32,202 bases of DNA from Acidobacteriota bacterium (GCA_003165315.1 PLSX01000233.1:1-32202); one strand, 5' to 3'. Positions 17,210-26,023 are shown, counted from the stretch's first letter. Notes: a model not told the origin generated them from the letters alone. Numbers and translations: made by a program.

Positions 17210-20200
17210 ATGTGTAATCCCAGGCGATTATCGTTGTTGGTAGTCGGTTTCCTGCTGACGGCAAGTGCAGGTTTTGCACAGATCGACCGCGGGACGATTA
17301 CCGGTATTGTAACCGACCAGAGTGGCGCGGTGATTCCCGGTGTTGCAATCACCGTCACCAATGCCGCAAACGGAGTCAGCAACCACGTGGTCAGCAATGC
17401 CGCCGGTGCGTACTCAGTTCAACAGCTACAGGCAGGCGTCTACCGGCTGGTGGCGGAGAAGGACGGCTTCAAAAAGTTCTCTCAGACCAACATTGTAGTC
17501 CAGGTTGGTGGTACGACTCCCTTGGACGTGGCCTTGACGCTTGGCTCCAAGACGGAGACCGTCACGGTCACCGCCGAAGCGCCCTTGCTTGAGCGCGATA
17601 CCTCCGATACGGGAACCACAGTCACCAGCCGCGAAGTGGACGACCTCCCACTGGTCGCCGAAAATGACCAACGGAGCCCGGCATACTTCATGCAGTTGGC
17701 GCCTGGCGTAACCGGACGCGGCAATAACACTGGCGCCATCGGCACCGGTCGCGTCTATGGTACGCAGACAAGCGGCGCCATGGTGGGCAGCACCACCATG
17801 ATGCTGGATGGCGCCGATGTTCCCTCGGATGCACCATCAACCTATGAGGGCGATTTGCGTTCCTTCCAGATGCCGCCCGACGCCATTTCCGAGTTCAAGC
17901 TGGAAGCCACCAATGGTTCGGCTGAATACGGAAGAAGCGGCGGCGGAACGGCCAGCTTTGAAGTGAAGTCGGGAGGCAACCAGATTCACGGCACGGCTTA
18001 TGAATATCTTCGCAACAACGTCCTTGACGCGCGGAATTTCTTCAGTCCCACCGTCAGCCCTGAGAAGCAGAATGACTTCGGAGTCACTGCCGGCGGTCCC
18101 ATCAAGAAAAACAAGGCGTTCATTTTCGGCTATTATGATGGGTACAGACTGGTTTCCAGCCCCTCCAGCGCACTCGCCCTCGTTCCCACCGCGCAGATGA
18201 AGGAGGGCGACTTCACCCAGCTTGATCAATTTCCGACGGTCTACGATCAGGTTCTTTACGATCCATCGACAAGCACCACCTGCGGCCCGATCATTTGCGG
18301 CAACAAGATCATCGACCAAACTGCACTCTCCGCCATCTCGCAGAAAATCCTCCCGTCCTTCCCCGCGGCCAACGCACACCAAGGCACCCCCCAAGCCATC
18401 TTTTACAACTATATCAACACCGTGGAGAATCCCCTGTCCGTCAACATGTATGGCTTCAAAGGGGACTACAACATCAACGAACGCAACCGGCTCAGCGTTC
18501 TTTACGATACCGGCAAGAACTCGACCCCCAACATTGGAGAAATCCCTGCTCCCCTGGGCGGCGGTGATCAGCCGTCCACAATTCAGACGCGCAATGCCCG
18601 GGTGAACTGGAACCTGATGCTCAAGCCCAATGTCAACAACGTCGCGGTAGCCTCCTTTAACTCCTGGAACAACGGTACCCCACCCGTGAGCAGCTACGGC
18701 GGACGATCCGACTGGGTTGATTACCTCGGGCTGAAGGGATTCGATCCCAACCTTAAGACCGAGTTCCCCCAAATCGTGATCGACATGCCGGGCGAATTTG
18801 CAGATTCCTACAACGGCGGCGGCGGGGAAGGTGTTGACGACAACCACTCCGAGGAAGTCAAGGATACGCTGACCTGGATCAGAGGGAAACACACCTTGAA
18901 ATTCGGGTTGGATTACCAGCAGGGCGCCGACAACTCAATCAGTCCGGGCCGCAACGCCGGCTATTTCCAATTTACCAACACCGAGACGGGCATCCCCAGC
19001 GTTACCAACAGCGGTTCGGGCTTTGCTTCCTTCCTGCTGGGATATGCTTCCACGGTGAATGACGAGGTTTACACCGCGCCTGCTTACTCACGCAACGGCT
19101 ACCTGGGTGCTTTCGTCCAGGATGATTGGAAGTTGACCCGCAAACTTACCGTAAACGTGGGCCTGCGCTGGGATATGTTCATCCCGGACTATCACCGGTA
19201 CAATCAGAAGTCGTGGATTGGCCTCGGGGACCCGAACCCCGGTGCCCCTGGCGAAATAGGAGTTTTGGATTTTGCCAACAACTACCCGCTCCGTTCCGGT
19301 GTTTACACGCATCACCACGATTTTGCCCCGCGCCTCGGTTTTGCATACAGTTTGAATGATAAGACGGTAATCCGCGCCGCCTTCGGTATCTACTTTGCCC
19401 AAGGCAATGCCGATCGTGTCTCCGGGGGAAATTACGTTCAGGGATACAACCTGACTCCTGCTATCGGCTCCACCTCGCAATATACACCCGCGGAGCAATG
19501 GGACGGGAATTGCCCCGCCTTTGCCCCTGGCTGTCTGAATGCTTTCCCAACGACGGGGTCGGGGTTTGTAACCTCGCTCACGCCCACCGCGGAGAACGGC
19601 GGGAGCGCATATTCGTTGGACAAGACCGATGGGACTCCACCTTACGCAGAAAACTTCCAAATCAGCGTGCAACGCCAGTTGCCCGGCCAGATCACACTGA
19701 CGGCTGCATACATTGGAAACACTGGCGTCCATATCCCGAGCTTTATGTCGCCGACTACCGAAATGCCTCCCCAATACCTGGCGCTAGGCAGCCAATGCTA
19801 CAGTCCGGCGGGCAGCCCAGCACCCTGTTCGGTAAGCACTTCAATCCCTCTCCTCTTTGAGCCCCTCACCTTTGGCCCGGCACAAACGGTCCTCGCGGGT
19901 CTGAACCAGCCCGTCGATCCGGCCACGGGGAATCACTCGCCCTTCCCGGGATTCCAGGCGCTTTACGCGAATGCCAGCACCAATCTTCAACTTGGCAAGG
20001 CGCTCAGCATCTATCCCCAATACAATGGCCTTACTCGCGGGTATGAAGGTATTGGCGTGTCCACCTATAATGCCTTACAGATCAAGGCCGAGAAGCGCTT
20101 TTCCAACGGCCTGACCATGCTCCTCTCTTACGCCTGGTCGAAGAACCTGACTGATGGCGGATCCATGTTCAGCGTATTTTCTTCCCAGTTCGGTGCCGTT

Positions 20201-20857
20201 GATTCGTGGAATAACCATGACTCAAAGTCGTACGGCTTTAACGACATGCCCCAACTCGCCTCGTTTTCGTACGTCTATGACCTGCCGGTGGGTTTAGGAC
20301 GGCATTTCCTGAATCACCCGGGCGTGGCCAACCAGATTATCGGTGGTTGGAAGATTTCGGGCATTCAGCAATACCAGTCCGGCCAGCCGGAAAGTGTTGA
20401 AGATCCCCGAACGGATGAAAGCCTGGAAGAGGTAGGGTCGGGGGGGTACAACACTCCCGATACTATCCCGGGGGTTCCTCAAAAAACCGTGGCGAAGGCG
20501 ACCGGCCACTTCGATCCTGCGGTCGATTTCGAGTTCAACGAGGCCGCCTTCAAATACCCCTGCACGTTCTGCTTCGGAACCCAGACATCGACCGAGGGAA
20601 CAGTAAGGGCTTTCGGCTACTTTGACGAGGACTTCTCCCTCCTTAAGGATTGGAGAATCCACGAATCATGGGTGCTGAATTTCCACGTTGACGTGATCAA
20701 TGCTTTCAATCGCGTGCAGTTTGTTCAATACCAAGGTCAAGGTGGGTACGACGCGGAGCCTTCGCTTAATGGTCCCGGGGCATCGGGATTTAGCACTCTC
20801 TCCGACCAGCCCAATCCTCCGCGCCAGTTCCAATTGGGTATGCGCTTGAAGTGGTAA
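17210..20857 (+). CDS. Oar-like TonB-dependent receptor 2
   Basis: 1215 residues from ATG 17210, preceded by GGAGGG; the in-frame ATG at 17198 overlaps that site and is not preferred. Signal peptide (LSLLVVGFLLTASAGFAQ), carboxypeptidase-regulatory-like domain (RGTITGIVTDQSGAVIPGV), plug (SAEYGRSGGGTASFEVKSG, DARNFFSP) and barrel follow the same order as receptor 1, and the end is QLGMRLKW. Long stretches are the same in both, such as GLTMLLSYAWSKNLT and IIGGWKISGIQQYQSGQPES, while several outer-loop regions differ in length and sequence. That pattern suggests divergence in ligand choice. No TonB box could be pinned down by eye. The flanking promoter, leader and 3' UTR were duplicated with it. 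Confidence 0.93.
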   Translation: MCNPRRLSLLVVGFLLTASAGFAQIDRGTITGIVTDQSGAVIPGVAITVTNAANGVSNHVVSNAAGAYSVQQLQAGVYRLVAEKDGFKKFSQTNIVVQVGGTTPLDVALTLGSKTETVTVTAEAPLLERDTSDTGTTVTSREVDDLPLVAENDQRSPAYFMQLAPGVTGRGNNTGAIGTGRVYGTQTSGAMVGSTTMMLDGADVPSDAPSTYEGDLRSFQMPPDAISEFKLEATNGSAEYGRSGGGTASFEVKSGGNQIHGTAYEYLRNNVLDARNFFSPTVSPEKQNDFGVTAGGPIKKNKAFIFGYYDGYRLVSSPSSALALVPTAQMKEGDFTQLDQFPTVYDQVLYDPSTSTTCGPIICGNKIIDQTALSAISQKILPSFPAANAHQGTPQAIFYNYINTVENPLSVNMYGFKGDYNINERNRLSVLYDTGKNSTPNIGEIPAPLGGGDQPSTIQTRNARVNWNLMLKPNVNNVAVASFNSWNNGTPPVSSYGGRSDWVDYLGLKGFDPNLKTEFPQIVIDMPGEFADSYNGGGGEGVDDNHSEEVKDTLTWIRGKHTLKFGLDYQQGADNSISPGRNAGYFQFTNTETGIPSVTNSGSGFASFLLGYASTVNDEVYTAPAYSRNGYLGAFVQDDWKLTRKLTVNVGLRWDMFIPDYHRYNQKSWIGLGDPNPGAPGEIGVLDFANNYPLRSGVYTHHHDFAPRLGFAYSLNDKTVIRAAFGIYFAQGNADRVSGGNYVQGYNLTPAIGSTSQYTPAEQWDGNCPAFAPGCLNAFPTTGSGFVTSLTPTAENGGSAYSLDKTDGTPPYAENFQISVQRQLPGQITLTAAYIGNTGVHIPSFMSPTTEMPPQYLALGSQCYSPAGSPAPCSVSTSIPLLFEPLTFGPAQTVLAGLNQPVDPATGNHSPFPGFQALYANASTNLQLGKALSIYPQYNGLTRGYEGIGVSTYNALQIKAEKRFSNGLTMLLSYAWSKNLTDGGSMFSVFSSQFGAVDSWNNHDSKSYGFNDMPQLASFSYVYDLPVGLGRHFLNHPGVANQIIGGWKISGIQQYQSGQPESVEDPRTDESLEEVGSGGYNTPDTIPGVPQKTVAKATGHFDPAVDFEFNEAAFKYPCTFCFGTQTSTEGTVRAFGYFDEDFSLLKDWRIHESWVLNFHVDVINAFNRVQFVQYQGQGGYDAEPSLNGPGASGFSTLSDQPNPPRQFQLGMRLKW

Positions 20858-20940
20858 CTCAACCCCTAACCGAAGTGTAGTGTGATTTAACCGATGGCGG
20901 GCCGGCTGGAGACAACATCCCAGCCGGCCCGCCATCGGTG
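20855..20940 (+). terminator. Receptor 2 terminator with conserved 3' UTR
   Basis: The first 31 nt (20855-20885) are identical to those after receptor 1. They are followed by a perfect 19-bp GC-rich stem (20891-20909 with 20920-20938) and a 10-nt loop, then GTTT. It is very stable, but the T-tract is short, so bidirectional blocking or 3'-end protection is also possible. Confidence 0.72.
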
Positions 20941-21188
20941 TTTAACCTCTCTGACGCCCATTGTAGCGCCGACTTTGAGACGGCCCCGAGGTTGCTATCG
21001 GTGCTTTTGGCCTCCCTATGGAGGCATTGGCTTGGAATCTTTTAGCGGCGGTCCCGAGCCGCCGCCCGTTGAGGGAATATGTCGGTCTCCGGCATCCGCT
21101 ACAGCCAGCCTGCTCGTGCCGCGGAAAGTCCCTTGTGCTATATTAAGGTGATGGAAATGCGAACTTTTGCCGGGACGGTGAACTGAAG
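20941..21188. other. Spacer before the third TPR gene, with REP-like scar
   Basis: Contains TTGTAGCGCCGACTTTGAG (from about 20960), which resembles the GTAGCGCC-headed palindromic elements at 25333-25533, and GCGGTCCCGAGCCGCCGCCC (about 21045) with a short self-complementary core. A TATATT at 21139 could be a -10 box, but its -35 is poor. No gene seen. Confidence 0.4.
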
Positions 21189-22385
21189 ATGCGTGCGAAA
21201 GTGTTCTTTCTGGGTTGTCTAATCGCGTCCATCCTGCCTTTATCTTCAGCGGCGCAAACGAACCGCGAAGTCGAGGCCGAAAAGGACATTCAGGCGGGCA
21301 AGCAAGCCCAGGTACAAGGCGATTACGCCCAGGCGGTGGCAAGTTACCAGGCCGCAATAAAGCTGATGCCGGAAGTGGCCGAGCTTTATGGGAACCTCGG
21401 AATCGCCTATTATCTCCAAAAGGATTACGATAAGGCCATCGCGGCCTTTCAGCAGGCCCTGAAACGGAAGCCCGCACTGGAGGGGGCGAACCTCTACCTG
21501 GGAATGGCCTACGTTCGGACTGCCCGTTTCGCCGATTCAATCAAGCCTCTGCAAAAAGCTCTCTCGATAAATCCCAAGATTCGCGAAGCGTACCTCAATC
21601 TGAGCGGCAGCTATAATGAGATGGGAAACGTTGAGGAAGGGCTGCAAGTATTGCAGCGGGCGGCGAAGGTTCTTCCCAACGATGAAGAGGTTCTTTACGC
21701 ATTGGGAACCTTGTATTACGACTTGATGATGAAGGCGTATGCCAAGATGGCAGACGTAGCTCCAAATTCCTATCGCTACGAGGAGATCCTGGGAAGATCC
21801 TACCAGGAGCGGGAGGAGTTTTCCAATGCCGTTATAGCCTACAAGGATGCGCTAAAAGTCAACCCTCAGGCCCCGGGCCTGCATTATGACTTGGGCGATG
21901 TTTATTGGCTCTCGGGCCGGTACGATGATGCGATTCCTGAATTTGAAGCGGAACTCCAAATTGATCCAGAGGATTGCATGTCGATTTGGAAACTGGGGAA
22001 TATTTATTTGCATAATCACCAGTATGACAAGGCCCTGCCCTATTTGCAGAGAGCGGTTCAGATCAGGCCACGCCTTGGACTTGCCTATCGTGATCTGGGC
22101 AAGCTCTATATGCAAACCAATGACTATCAGAGCGCAGCCAAAGCACTGGAAAAGGCTGAGAGTATAGAGCCAAACGAGTCGCAACCGCACTACCTGCTTT
22201 CTATCACCTATCGGCATTTGGGGAATGCTGAGGAGGCGAAAGCCGAGATGGAGGAGTTCCAGAAGCTGAGAAATGCCAGCACGGAACGCCGCAGGCCTTC
22301 GGACGCACTCCTGAAGGGTGCTGGCAACGATCTGAAGCCTGTCCAGGACCCCGATGAGCCAATCGATACGGATAAGGCGCAGTGA
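21189..22385 (+). CDS. Exported TPR-repeat protein (third paralogue)
   Basis: 398 residues: signal peptide (VFFLGCLIASILPLSSAAQ), then about nine TPR units such as YDKAIAAFQQALKRKPALEG, FSNAVIAYKDALKVNPQAP and YDDAIPEFEAELQIDPED. The C-terminal tail is polar and acidic (DPDEPIDTDKAQ). The central segment MMKAYAKMADVAPNSYRYEE corresponds to AAFSAYANLRKIDPDGYQIH of the TPR protein at 9508, so they belong to one subfamily although overall similarity is low. Location is probably periplasmic. It is separated from receptor 2 by a strong hairpin, so it has its own promoter. The isomerase gene starts 78 nt later on the same strand. Confidence 0.88.
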   Translation: MRAKVFFLGCLIASILPLSSAAQTNREVEAEKDIQAGKQAQVQGDYAQAVASYQAAIKLMPEVAELYGNLGIAYYLQKDYDKAIAAFQQALKRKPALEGANLYLGMAYVRTARFADSIKPLQKALSINPKIREAYLNLSGSYNEMGNVEEGLQVLQRAAKVLPNDEEVLYALGTLYYDLMMKAYAKMADVAPNSYRYEEILGRSYQEREEFSNAVIAYKDALKVNPQAPGLHYDLGDVYWLSGRYDDAIPEFEAELQIDPEDCMSIWKLGNIYLHNHQYDKALPYLQRAVQIRPRLGLAYRDLGKLYMQTNDYQSAAKALEKAESIEPNESQPHYLLSITYRHLGNAEEAKAEMEEFQKLRNASTERRRPSDALLKGAGNDLKPVQDPDEPIDTDKAQ

Positions 22386-22462
22386 TGTAAATCCCAACGG
22401 TTTCGCACTTCCAACCCGATTGAAATTTGGTCGTCCACTTAAACCCTTCGCCACGAGAGAAT

Positions 22463-23278
22463 ATGCACGAACGCTTCTGCCTGAACGCCGCCACCATCAA
22501 GACCACTCCATTGGAGCAACAGATTGACCTGGCACGCCATGCGGGTTTTCGCCAGATTGGCCTCTGGCTGAAGGATGTTGAAGCCAGTATGGCCCAGGGC
22601 CATTCGCTGGCCGACATCAAGGCAAAGCTCGACGCGGCAGGTTTGCATGTGGCGGAGTTCTGCTTTCTCGGGGGCTGGCAGGATGCCGATGAGGCCAAAC
22701 TCAAAGAGGTTCTCACCCAAACCCGCCGCATTTGCGAGATCTCGAAGGCGCTCGGCTGTGACATCGTGGTGACGGTTCCGGCGCTGGGCCCGGGTTGGCT
22801 CAAGGGCGCTCCGGAGCGCTTTCGCCAGGTGTGCCAGGCGGCTTCAGAGCATGGAGTTCGTATCGCCGTGGAGTTTCCCGGCATAGCGGCGGAAGTCCAC
22901 GATCTGCGCAGCGCGCGAGACCTTGTTGCGGCCGCCGATTGCCCCAACGGCGGGCTGATCATCGACACCTTCCATTTCTTCCTGGGCGGGTCGAAGCTTG
23001 AGGATTTTGATCGCATGGCGCCGGGAGAGATCTTCCTGGTGCACGTTTCCGACGCCATGAAGCTGCCTCTGGAAAAGCTGCGCATTCCCCACGACAATCG
23101 TACTTTCCCAGGCGAGGGCACCATCGATTTTTCCCCGATCTTCCAGCAATTGAAGCGCCTGAAGTATGATGGCGCCGTCTCGCTGGAAATCTGGAATCGT
23201 GAACTCCACCAAGCCAATCCCGTGGAAGTAGTGGAGCGCGGTGCAGAGTCTTTGGCGCGCCTCGAAGGGCTGTTGTAA
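22463..23278 (+). CDS. Sugar phosphate isomerase/epimerase-like TIM barrel protein
   Basis: 271 residues from ATG 22463, preferred over the TTG 36 nt upstream that has no ribosome binding site. It belongs to the xylose-isomerase-like (AP endonuclease 2) TIM barrels. The four expected metal ligands are visible: E137 (IAVEFPG), D168 (IIDTFHF), H194 (FLVHVSDA) and E242 (SLEIWN). H171 is also in place. These enzymes interconvert ketoses or open 2-keto acids such as hydroxypyruvate; the exact substrate is not readable. It is followed after 33 nt by the transaldolase-family gene, so the two are probably one operon acting on related sugars. Confidence 0.88.
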   Translation: MHERFCLNAATIKTTPLEQQIDLARHAGFRQIGLWLKDVEASMAQGHSLADIKAKLDAAGLHVAEFCFLGGWQDADEAKLKEVLTQTRRICEISKALGCDIVVTVPALGPGWLKGAPERFRQVCQAASEHGVRIAVEFPGIAAEVHDLRSARDLVAAADCPNGGLIIDTFHFFLGGSKLEDFDRMAPGEIFLVHVSDAMKLPLEKLRIPHDNRTFPGEGTIDFSPIFQQLKRLKYDGAVSLEIWNRELHQANPVEVVERGAESLARLEGLL

Positions 23279-23311
23279 AATAATCGTACGTCAACCATGG
23301 AGGATGAAGAC

Positions 23312-24367
23312 ATGTCGGAAGGTTACTTTCATCGGCTGCAACAGGAGACGCCGACGCGGTTGTGGATCAACAATCCCACTCTGGCCGAGGCCGACCTGGC
23401 CATCGCTGCCGGCGCCATTAGTTGCACCACCAATCCTGCCTATTCCGCCCGAATCATCAAGATGGAGCCGGAACGGGCTGCGCGCGCCATCCAGGCAGCG
23501 ATCAAGGAAAGCTCCGATGACCAGCGTGCCGCCGACATCGCCCAACAGCGAATCGTGAAAGAGATCCTGGAGAAGTTCCTGCCCCTCTACAATCGCGCTC
23601 CGGGCTTGCAGGGGTTGGTTTCCATCCAGGGCAACCCGCACCTGGATGAAGATCCTGCCCACATCGTGGATGAGGCCTTCCGGTTCCGCAAGATTGCTCC
23701 CAACTTCATCACCAAGATTCCCTGCACCGCGGCGGGTTTGAAGGCATTTGAGCAATTGATTCCTGGGAACATGCCCATCATCGCCACGGAAGTCTTTGCC
23801 CTGGCCCAGGCCAGCGAGGTCTGCGAACTCTACCAGCGCGTTTCCAAGAAATGCGGCAAGCATCCGCCCTTCTACGTCACTCACATCTCCGGCATCTTTG
23901 ACGAGTGCCTGGCGAAGACGGCGGAGCGCGAAGGCATCAGGGTCTCTCCCGAGGCGCTAGCCCAGGCCGGTTGCATTCTGGCCAGAAGGCAGTACGCCAT
24001 GATGAAGCAGCGCGGTTACAACATCACCCTGATGGGCGGCGGCGCTCGCGGCACTCACCACTTTACGGAGATGGTGGGCGGAGCGCTGCACGTGACCATC
24101 AATTGGAGCACCGCCGACGAGATCATCAAGGCCAACCCACCCATTACCTCACGCATTGACGCTGTGCCCTCGGAAGCCATCGTGGACGAGCTTTGCGACA
24201 AATTGCCCGATTTTCGCGCCGCCTACCGGGATGATGGATTGACCATCGAAGAGTTTGGCCATTTCGCCCCGCTCCAGTTCTTCCGCAATATGTTTGTGAA
24301 GGGCTGGGACACGCTGGCCGACGCTGTTCGCGAGCAGCGCTCCAAGGTGTTGGCCACAACTGCTTAA
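23312..24367 (+). CDS. Transaldolase-family protein
   Basis: 351 residues from ATG 23312, chosen because GGAGG lies 8 nt upstream; the ATG at 23297 overlaps that site. The early strand LWINNPTLAEADLA and SCTTNPAY are the transaldolase 'D-t-NP' region with the Asp replaced by Asn in the first strand (see findings). The Schiff-base lysine is K135 in FITKIPCTAAGLKAFEQL, matching 'vxxKlP-T-x-G-l-xA'. Further blocks are IIATEVFALAQA and FYVTHISGIFDE. Length is between the short fructose-6-phosphate aldolases (about 220) and long transaldolases, with a C-terminal extension past residue 250. It may be an aldolase with a non-standard ketose donor. Confidence 0.85.
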   Translation: MSEGYFHRLQQETPTRLWINNPTLAEADLAIAAGAISCTTNPAYSARIIKMEPERAARAIQAAIKESSDDQRAADIAQQRIVKEILEKFLPLYNRAPGLQGLVSIQGNPHLDEDPAHIVDEAFRFRKIAPNFITKIPCTAAGLKAFEQLIPGNMPIIATEVFALAQASEVCELYQRVSKKCGKHPPFYVTHISGIFDECLAKTAEREGIRVSPEALAQAGCILARRQYAMMKQRGYNITLMGGGARGTHHFTEMVGGALHVTINWSTADEIIKANPPITSRIDAVPSEAIVDELCDKLPDFRAAYRDDGLTIEEFGHFAPLQFFRNMFVKGWDTLADAVREQRSKVLATTA

Positions 24368-24421
24368 ATCCCGGCGGGATTGCTCTTGTGCCGCTCGATT
24401 CCGGCCCCTCACGCCTGCCGA

Positions 24422-25315
24422 TTATGGGAACCGGAGGCGGGAGCGAAACGCCGGACGCCCTCGTACTCCTTCCACTCGAACGCGATAGATGCCGCCACCG
24501 CGGAATGCAGACAAGTCCTGCCCGGGCGGCCGTAGAGCATCCGCTGTCGTACTCGCCGAAGTGCTGACGTAGATGTCCGCCAGGTCAGGGCCGCCGAAGG
24601 TCAGCGACGCCGTCTGGACCGCCGGCAGGAAGACTTCCCGGTCCAACTTTCCGTCTGGACTAAATCGCTTGATCCTGCCGCCAAACCAGATGGCGGACCA
24701 CACAAACCCCTCCGCATCGACGCTCATCCCATCCGGACAACCCTCATTGTCAGGGATTTGTGCAAATACTCGACGATTGGTGAGCTGTCCAGAATGGCGG
24801 TCGTAGTCGAAGTAGTAAATCTTGCGCGGCACTGAATCGGTGACGTACATGCCGGTAAGATCGGGTGTAAAGCCCATGCCGTTGGGAATTTCCATCCCAT
24901 CGAAAAGCTCAGTGATGGTGCCGTCAGGGTCGAAGCGGATCAGCCGTCCGATTCCTCCTTCCATGGCCCCGGCGTAGACGCGCCCCTCGGGGTCGGCAAT
25001 CACGTCGTTAAAGCGCTTGTTGTGGGGCAAGAGGCCGCTGGCCACTTCGCGAATGTTGCCGTTGAGGTTCAGAACGCTCAGGCGCCCGTCCTGGAACAAA
25101 AGCAGCGAGCCATCTTCCTGGATGGTGAAGCCACCCGTAACGTGCGTCTTGCAGACCAGTTGGTACGCCCCGGTGGCAGGAATATAGGCGTGAATCGTGC
25201 CTCCCAGGATATCGACGAAGTAGAGTGTGGCGGCTTCAGGATGCCACAGCGGATTCTCTCCCACCTGCAAACTGAGCGGCGCAACCAACTCCGGCGAATG
25301 ATCATTCGTTGGCAT
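24422..25315 (-). CDS. SMP-30/gluconolactonase-family lactonase
   Basis: 297 residues, six-bladed beta-propeller family. Metal ligands by position are E20 (VGENPLW), N145 (IPNGMGF) and D195 (CPDGMSVDAEGFVW), with N103 (KRFNDVIADPEGR) beside the site. Family members hydrolyse sugar lactones to aldonic acids. No signal peptide, so it should act in the cytoplasm. It lies downstream of the dehydrogenase-aldolase pair on the same strand but is separated by a small membrane gene and a REP-like cluster, so co-transcription is doubtful. The gene ends 54 nt from the convergent transaldolase gene. Confidence 0.92.
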   Translation of the reverse strand: MPTNDHSPELVAPLSLQVGENPLWHPEAATLYFVDILGGTIHAYIPATGAYQLVCKTHVTGGFTIQEDGSLLLFQDGRLSVLNLNGNIREVASGLLPHNKRFNDVIADPEGRVYAGAMEGGIGRLIRFDPDGTITELFDGMEIPNGMGFTPDLTGMYVTDSVPRKIYYFDYDRHSGQLTNRRVFAQIPDNEGCPDGMSVDAEGFVWSAIWFGGRIKRFSPDGKLDREVFLPAVQTASLTFGGPDLADIYVSTSASTTADALRPPGQDLSAFRGGGIYRVRVEGVRGRPAFRSRLRFP

Positions 25316-25536
25316 GGAAATCGTCCCTCCTTGTAGCGCCGCCCTTGAGGGGGGCTTCCCTTGTAGAGGCGGCTTTACGCCGCCACAACCCCAAACCCAA
25401 CAGCCGCGGACAGCGGGATAAACCCACCTCTACGTGAGTTCAAACCCGGCTCGACGTCGTCTTCCAACACGCGAGAATGGCGGCGTAAAGCCGCCTCTAC
25501 GTCTGCATGCCGGGCTCAAGCCCGGCGCTACATGCG
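25316..25536. repeat. Cluster of REP-like palindromic elements
   Basis: At 25363-25385 and 25478-25500 the same 23-nt element occurs in opposite orientations with no mismatch; each contains GGCGGC-TTTAC-GCCGCC. At 25509-25526 GCCGGGCT-CA-AGCCCGGC is a perfect 8-bp hairpin followed by GCTACA. A partial unit, GTAGCGCCGCCCTTGAGG, starts at 25333. The GTAGCGCC/GTAGAGGC heads are shared. These look like short non-coding palindromes of the REP type, possibly moved by a RAYT transposase encoded elsewhere. No transposase is in the window. Confidence 0.75.
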
Positions 25537-25641
25537 CTACATCGTCTTTAAGCCTTCCAGCACCGTGTGATGGAAAGCGCGCATGCCGTTCACATAGACC
25601 CCGGTGTCGCTGCCCAGGCTGAGCATCCTGAACCCCTTCTT
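25537..25641 (-). pseudogene. 3' remnant of a second HpcH/HpaI aldolase gene
   Basis: Read on the minus strand, this piece gives KKGFRMLSLGSDTGVYVNG followed by MRAFHHTVLEGLK and a stop three codons later. It matches the last 30 or so residues of the intact aldolase at 26107-26874 (KKGFRMISLGSDIGVYMNG, MRAFHKTVVDGLK) with scattered substitutions. The homology stops abruptly at about 25641, exactly where the 127-codon membrane gene ends. The divergence shows that this is an old copy, not an assembly echo. Confidence 0.85.
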
Positions 25642-26023
25642 AAAGCCAGAGGATCAACAAGTACGCAACAAACAAGCAATAATTGATCGCACGAAGCGTC
25701 GTCCACAAAATGACTTCCCTCTGCTCGGGGGAGGAGGCGACCGCATGGCTTTGCCTCCTCGCGAGAACGACGGAAAGAGGAGCTAACGACACAGTGAGGC
25801 CGGCAAGCAACAACTCACACAACCAGTGCACGTCTGCATGGTGTGCTGATCGCGGCATTCGAAGGTAAAAATTCCTCGCCGCCAATTCGACCGAGAAAAG
25901 GAAATTGAGCGTAACGTAAAAGGCGGCGATCTGCTTGTTTACAGAAACTCGTCTCGCCTTGAACAGGGGCGGGCGCTCAGAATCCGCCGATTGAAGTTCC
26001 ATGAAGGTATCCAACCGTTTCAC
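25640..26023 (-). CDS. Small membrane protein of unknown function
   Basis: Up to 127 residues (GTG 26023; ATG 26002 would give 120). Three hydrophobic segments are visible: about 30-55 (IAAFYVTLNFLFSVELAA), 67-88 (WLCELLLAGLTVSLAPLSVV) and 105-127 (LWTTLRAINYCLFVAYLLILWL), ending with the last helix at the stop. No family recognised. It lies between the intact aldolase gene and the aldolase remnant, with its stop codon on the remnant boundary, so it probably arrived with, or was trapped by, a rearrangement. No good ribosome binding site, so expression is uncertain. Confidence 0.5.
   Translation of the reverse strand: MKRLDTFMELQSADSERPPLFKARRVSVNKQIAAFYVTLNFLFSVELAARNFYLRMPRSAHHADVHWLCELLLAGLTVSLAPLSVVLARRQSHAVASSPEQREVILWTTLRAINYCLFVAYLLILWL

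Noticed and set aside
17837-18892. Long minus-strand open frame (351 codons) inside receptor 2
   Set aside because: It lies antisense to a clearly coding TonB receptor of the same codon periodicity, has no ribosome binding site, and a similar antisense frame inside receptor 1 is not conserved in length or sequence.
24367-24381. Small hairpin AATCCC-GGC-GGGATT between convergent genes
   Set aside because: Only six pairs with a 3-nt loop and no T-run; could be a weak terminator but is not strong enough to call.
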